Assembly (NCBI GenBank): GCA_947454745.1
Contig: CANGMV010000019.1
Coordinates: 1 to 10,499, forward strand
Direction: 5' to 3'
From: Bacteroidota bacterium
Lineage (GTDB): Bacteria; Bacteroidota; Bacteroidia; Chitinophagales; Chitinophagaceae
Length of the DNA: 10,499 nucleotides
In this document: positions 7,721 to 10,499 of the stretch, piece by piece
How the letters are laid out: each line of letters starts with the position of its first letter
Position numbering within the stretch: the first letter of the stretch is position 1
Notes under the pieces: generated by a model
Databases searched by the model: none
What the model saw: only the letters and a program-made list of their open reading frames with translations
Told to the model about the DNA's origin: nothing
Translations under genes and position numbers: made by a program

Positions 7721-7766
7721 TATTCAAATATAGATAATATTTGATAATATTATCTATATTTGAATT
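7721..7766. repeat. perfect inverted repeat, 19-bp arms, between RHH and FG-GAP genes
   Basis: The arm 7722-7740 is the exact reverse complement of 7747-7765. One more T-A pair (7741/7746) closes the stem at 20 bp around a TGAT loop. It is wholly AT-rich apart from a few G/C pairs and is not followed by a U-run on either strand. Each arm contains TATATTTG reading outward, so the structure carries two divergent matches to the -7 consensus. It could be an operator for a dimeric regulator, an inter-gene hairpin, or a tiny mobile-element remnant. Confidence 0.8.
7725..7732 (-). promoter_or_regulatory. candidate -7 promoter element for the FG-GAP lipoprotein gene
   Basis: Minus-strand TATATTTG fits TAnnTTTG exactly and lies 33 bases before the ATG, a normal distance for a Bacteroidota promoter. 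No TTTG at the expected -33 spacing was found. It sits inside the left arm of the 20-bp inverted repeat, so a protein or hairpin formed there could affect its use. Confidence 0.35.
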
Positions 7767-7774
7767 TGCCAAAC

Positions 7775-7969
7775 CTAAATCACTTCAGGGTACTTTGTTG
7801 TAAATAATTCCCACAGCGCCTCTCGAATTATCTGAGAATTTGATTTAGAGGTAATGCTACAGATTTTAAATAATCGGTCTGAGGTTAAATCATCAACTCG
7901 CATGGTTAAAATACCATCTTTTATTTGCTTTGCATAGTATTGTTTATATCTCAATCTTGTGTTTTCCAT
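7775..7969 (-). CDS. small ribbon-helix-helix (CopG/Arc-like) protein
   Basis: A 64-residue protein from ATG 7969 to TAG. Residues about 19-58 fit a ribbon-helix-helix DNA-binding fold. A short strand ILTMRVDD is followed by helix SDRLFKICSITSK, a turn with SNSQ, and helix IIREALWELFTTKY. SNSQIIREAL matches the common 'R(S)xSExIREAL' second helix of CopG/Arc-like proteins. Such proteins are dimeric repressors, antitoxins or plasmid/phage regulators. No toxin-like ORF is adjacent, so an antitoxin role is not supported. Overlapping short inverted repeats lie 7 bases upstream of its start (7976-7994) and may be its own operator. It sits between the glmS 3' end and the FG-GAP lipoprotein gene, within the accessory-looking segment. 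The family call is from pattern resemblance only. Confidence 0.72.
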   Translation of the reverse strand: MENTRLRYKQYYAKQIKDGILTMRVDDLTSDRLFKICSITSKSNSQIIREALWELFTTKYPEVI

Positions 7970-7975
7970 TGTAAT

Positions 7976-7994
7976 TTGTATTTACAATAAATAC
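7976..7994. promoter_or_regulatory. candidate operator upstream of the RHH gene
   Basis: Two overlapping inverted repeats occur here: TTGTA-TT-TACAA (7976-7987) and GTATTTA-CAA-TAAATAC (7978-7994). They lie 7 bases before the RHH start codon on its transcribed side. Small RHH repressors usually bind such short palindromes in their own promoters. The assignment is positional inference. Confidence 0.4.
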
Positions 7995-8050
7995 ACAGAA
8001 ATAGATAAGAAATTCTCTAATTTAAATGTCCCTTTAATAATGGACTATAC

Positions 8051-8094
8051 GCGGGGCCGCCAACCGAGCCGGAGCAGAAGCGACGGCGAGGGTA
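8051..8094. other. GC-rich patch downstream of glmS
   Basis: The gap between the RHH start and the glmS stop (7970-8134) holds a patch of very high GC content in otherwise AT-rich sequence, from GCGGGGCCGCC to GACGGCGAGGG. No tRNA cloverleaf or strong hairpin can be drawn. A plus-strand frame crosses it, but only as a run of Arg/Ser-rich residues with no family resemblance. Its origin is unknown. Confidence 0.4.
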
Positions 8095-8134
8095 CTAACC
8101 AAACTAATTTACGCAAGCCAAATTCCGGACATGA

Positions 8135-9973
8135 TTATTCCACCGTTACCGACTTTGCTAAGTTTCTTGGTTTGTCCACATCTATGCCTTTGTAAATACC
8201 TACATAGTAGCTTAATAATTGTAATGGAATTACACTTAATAAGGGTGCAATTACTTCGTCGATATCTGGCACAAACATAATATTATCCGACATCGTTGGT
8301 AATACAACATCCCCAATGGTAGCAACGGCTATTACTTGGCCTTTTCTTGCTTTAATTTCTTGAATATTGGAAACTACTTTTTCGTAGTACATATCTTTAG
8401 TTGCCACAAATACTACAGGCAAATTTTCATCTACTAATGCAATTGGACCATGCTTCATTTCGGCAGCGGGGTAGCCCTCAGCATGTATATAGGTGATCTC
8501 TTTTAATTTTAAGGCGCCTTCTAATGCAATTGGAAAATTATAACCACGACCTAAGTATAAAAAGTCCGATGCGCCTTTGTATTGTTTTGCGATGCTTTCA
8601 ATTTTTGAAGTATCAGCTAAAATTTCTTTTACCTTTTCTGGAACCGATGCCAATTCATTTAATAAGAATACATAACGTTCATCGCTGATGCTTCCTTTTG
8701 CTTTTGCCATCTTTAAAGCCATCATACTTAAAACAGCCAATTGGCCTGTAAAAGCTTTTGTACTTGCAACTCCAATTTCTGGTCCAGCGTGTGTATAGGC
8801 GCCTGCATGACTTAAGCGTGCAATGCTACTTCCTACAGCATTCACTACGCCAAATATAAACGCGCCTTTTTCTTTAGCACTTTCTAATGCTACTAAAGTA
8901 TCGGCTGTTTCACCACTTTGAGAAATAGCAATAATTACATCTCCAGGATGAATCACTGGATTGCGGTACCTGAATTCCGAAGCATATTCTACTTCTACGG
9001 GAATACGACATAATTCTTCAATCATATATTCAGCCACTAAGCCAGCATGCCAACTCGTTCCACAAGCAACAATCATAATTCTTGATGCTTTTGTTAATGC
9101 TTCAATATGATTGTCTACTCCTGCCATAACAATTTGTTGTTGTTCGTGCAGCAAACGACCCCTTAAACAGTCGAAGATGGTTTCAGGTTGCTCGAAAATT
9201 TCTTTCAACATGAAATGATCATAACCGCCTTTTTCAATGGCAGCCAATTCCATGTCTAATTTTTGTATAAATGGAGTTTGCTTTTCGTTTCCTAAATTCT
9301 TTAAAATTAATTCGTCTGCTTTTACAATGGCAATTTCATAATCGTTTACATACACTACTTCCTTTGTGTATTCAATAATAGGAGAGGCATCACTTGCTAA
9401 AAAATGTTCACCCTTGCCAATGCCAATTACCAGTGGACTTCCTTTTCTTGCTGCAATGATGGTTTCAGGGTCGTCCTGGTCAATTAACAAAATACAATAA
9501 GCACCTACGATCCTTTTTAAAGCAATGCGCAATGCTTCTTCTAATTTACTTTTATTATTATCCTGAATATCCTGAATAAAATTTAATAATACTTCGGTAT
9601 CCGTATCGCTTTTAAAAGTATACCCCTTGCTTGTTAATTCTTGTTTGATTTGTGCATAGTTCTCAATAATGCCATTATGCAACATTGCCAAACGGCCATT
9701 GTTGGATAAATGAGGATGTGCATTGCGATCGGATGGTTCACCATGTGTTGCCCAACGAGTATGTCCAATACAAATATGGGAATGCATGTTTTTTCCAACC
9801 ACAGCTTCTTCTAATTCTGCAACCTTGCCTTTCTTTTTGTGTACTTGTAAGTTACCTTCTTGGATAATAGCCACACCTGTACTATCATAACCTCGATATT
9901 CTAAACGCTTCAAACCTTTTAATACAATTGGGTATGCTTCTCTATGACCTATATAACCTACAATTCCGCACAT
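8135..9973 (-). CDS. glmS: glutamine--fructose-6-phosphate aminotransferase (isomerizing)
   Basis: Makes glucosamine-6-phosphate from fructose-6-phosphate and glutamine, the first committed step to UDP-GlcNAc for peptidoglycan and lipid A; cytoplasmic homodimer. It is 612 residues, full length. The N-terminal class II glutamine amidotransferase domain starts with the nucleophile Cys2 (MCGIVGYIG). It also has EYRGYDS (25-31), HTRWATHG (71-78), HNGIIEN (99-105) and SDTDTE (122-127). Two SIS sugar-isomerase domains follow, with ACGTSWHAG (303-311), SQSGETADT (351-359), STKAFT (404-409), GRGYNFPIALEGALKLKE, and AEGYPAAEMKHGP ending near 510, where His508 corresponds to the isomerase histidine. 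The C-terminal signature DVDKPRNLAKSVTVE is intact. It is divergent from the GNAT gene. No glmS ribozyme is possible, because only 61 bases separate the two start codons. Confidence 0.98.
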   Translation of the reverse strand: MCGIVGYIGHREAYPIVLKGLKRLEYRGYDSTGVAIIQEGNLQVHKKKGKVAELEEAVVGKNMHSHICIGHTRWATHGEPSDRNAHPHLSNNGRLAMLHNGIIENYAQIKQELTSKGYTFKSDTDTEVLLNFIQDIQDNNKSKLEEALRIALKRIVGAYCILLIDQDDPETIIAARKGSPLVIGIGKGEHFLASDASPIIEYTKEVVYVNDYEIAIVKADELILKNLGNEKQTPFIQKLDMELAAIEKGGYDHFMLKEIFEQPETIFDCLRGRLLHEQQQIVMAGVDNHIEALTKASRIMIVACGTSWHAGLVAEYMIEELCRIPVEVEYASEFRYRNPVIHPGDVIIAISQSGETADTLVALESAKEKGAFIFGVVNAVGSSIARLSHAGAYTHAGPEIGVASTKAFTGQLAVLSMMALKMAKAKGSISDERYVFLLNELASVPEKVKEILADTSKIESIAKQYKGASDFLYLGRGYNFPIALEGALKLKEITYIHAEGYPAAEMKHGPIALVDENLPVVFVATKDMYYEKVVSNIQEIKARKGQVIAVATIGDVVLPTMSDNIMFVPDIDEVIAPLLSVIPLQLLSYYVGIYKGIDVDKPRNLAKSVTVE

Positions 9974-10007
9974 AATTTATGATTTGAGTTAAATTCAATA
10001 ATTTGAG

Positions 10008-10015
10008 CAAAAATA
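10008..10015 (-). promoter_or_regulatory. candidate -7 promoter element for glmS
   Basis: Minus-strand TATTTTTG is an exact match to TAnnTTTG and lies 34 bases before the glmS ATG. A TTG occurs further upstream (10039-10041), but its spacing is a few bases longer than usual, so support for the -33 element is weak. Confidence 0.35.
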
Positions 10016-10016
10016 A

Positions 10017-10034
10017 ACATTAATATTTTAATGT
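10017..10034. promoter_or_regulatory. 7-bp inverted repeat abutting the GNAT start codon
   Basis: ACATTAA (10017-10023) and TTAATGT (10028-10034) are perfect reverse complements around TATT, ending at the base before the GNAT ATG. It lies in the 61-base divergent region shared with glmS, adjacent to the glmS -7 match, so it could be an operator or an RNA hairpin at the GNAT ribosome entry site. Such a short AT-rich repeat may be chance. Confidence 0.3.
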
Positions 10035-10499
10035 ATGTCAACAATGGACCAATTTGATTTCACAAAAGACTATGTTTTAGAGGATGATAGGGCTATTTTA
10101 ACACCTATAACGATTTCGGATGCTGAACGGTTGGCAGAATATGTAATTCATGAGCCCGAATTATGGGAATTTTCCTTAGTAGCGATTCAAAATCCGGAAG
10201 ATCTAAATGGCTATATTGATACTGCTGTTCAAGCTAGAAAGGATAAAACTGCCTATGCATTTATAGTTTTTGATAAAGCTTCCCAAAGCTATGTTGGAAG
10301 TACCCGATTTTATGATATACAGCTGGCTTTTGAGACTACACAATTAGGGTATACCTGGTATAGTAAAAAAGTATGGGGTACAGGACTGAATCAACATTGT
10401 AAATTTTTATTATTACAATTTGCTTTTGAACAAATGCATTTTAAAAGAGTAGAATTTAGGGCAGATAATAATAATAAAAGAAGCATTGCCGCCATGCAA
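10035..10499 (+). CDS. GNAT family N-acetyltransferase (RimJ/RimL-like), 3' end outside window
   Basis: The first 155 residues of a plus-strand gene that runs off the window. It belongs to the GNAT superfamily, which transfers acetyl from acetyl-CoA to an amine; this subgroup resembles the protein N-terminal acetyltransferases of ribosomal proteins (RimJ/RimL, Acetyltransf_3). The beginning has the usual LTPITISDAERL motif (22-33). The core strand is followed by GYTWYSKKVWGTGLNQHCK, equivalent to the acetyl-CoA-binding loop and helix (family pattern 'W.TGLN.ECK'). Next comes FAFEQMHFKRVEFRADNNNK with RSIAAMQ, the segment before the usual 'LEKLGF' end. The substrate cannot be predicted. I chose ATG 10035; the ATG at 10031 is in a frame that stops after eight codons, and ATG 10044 is a possible alternative. 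It is divergent from glmS. Confidence 0.92.
   Translation, partial: MSTMDQFDFTKDYVLEDDRAILTPITISDAERLAEYVIHEPELWEFSLVAIQNPEDLNGYIDTAVQARKDKTAYAFIVFDKASQSYVGSTRFYDIQLAFETTQLGYTWYSKKVWGTGLNQHCKFLLLQFAFEQMHFKRVEFRADNNNKRSIAAMQ

Noticed and set aside
8135..8165. Tn7-type insertion at the glmS 3' end
   Set aside because: The glmS end is the known Tn7 target, but no tnsA-E-like genes and no Tn7-type end repeats are visible; the only recombinase genes are serine-type.
7959..8195. Plus-strand open frame of 78 codons across the RHH start and the glmS end
   Set aside because: Its last third is the antisense of the conserved glmS C-terminus, its start overlaps the RHH gene, and the middle is an Arg/Ser-rich reading of the GC patch. 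It is a shadow frame.
9974..10034. glmS ribozyme/riboswitch
   Set aside because: Only 61 bases lie between the divergent start codons, too short for the ribozyme, which is also typical of Firmicutes rather than Bacteroidota.
10031..10057. ATG 10031 as start of the GNAT gene
   Set aside because: Its frame meets TGA after eight codons; ATG 10035 opens the conserved frame.

Overview
The window looks like the chromosome of a Bacteroidota member, most likely a Chitinophagaceae relative; this placement is inferred from the sequence alone. The DNA is AT-rich, start codons lack Shine-Dalgarno sequences, and several genes are preceded by matches to the Bacteroidota -7 promoter element TAnnTTTG. The gene families fit too: an RhlE-type helicase, a DUF885 lipoprotein, a stand-alone AlkB-type monooxygenase, and an FG-GAP lipoprotein.

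Left part (1-4949): a compact run of minus-strand housekeeping or accessory metabolic genes. In transcription order these are an AlkB-family alkane 1-monooxygenase, a DUF885 metallopeptidase-like lipoprotein, an MmcQ/YjbR protein, an RhlE-type DEAD-box RNA helicase, and the secreted N-terminus of a probable amidase cut by the window edge. Gaps are short, from about 30 to 60 bases.

Middle part (about 4950-8134): a less dense, accessory-looking segment between alkB and glmS. It holds a plus-strand ORF resembling the 'Recombinase' DNA-binding domain with no convincing start. Facing it is a small serine recombinase broken by a one-base frameshift that cuts off its catalytic serine. Next come about 360 non-coding bases with an imperfect inverted repeat, a GC-rich islet and A/T tracts, then an FG-GAP repeat lipoprotein and a small ribbon-helix-helix protein. 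A perfect 20-bp inverted repeat lies between the last two. A short imperfect copy of the glmS 3' end lies beside the alkB start, so this segment may be a decayed mobile element next to glmS (inference).

Right part (8135-10499): glmS, encoding glucosamine-6-phosphate synthase, is complete on the minus strand. A divergent GNAT acetyltransferase starts 61 bases away and runs off the window.

No rRNA, tRNA, CRISPR array or complete transposon is visible. The genes do not form one obvious pathway. The most noteworthy material is the recombinase remnant region and the inverted repeats at gene boundaries.
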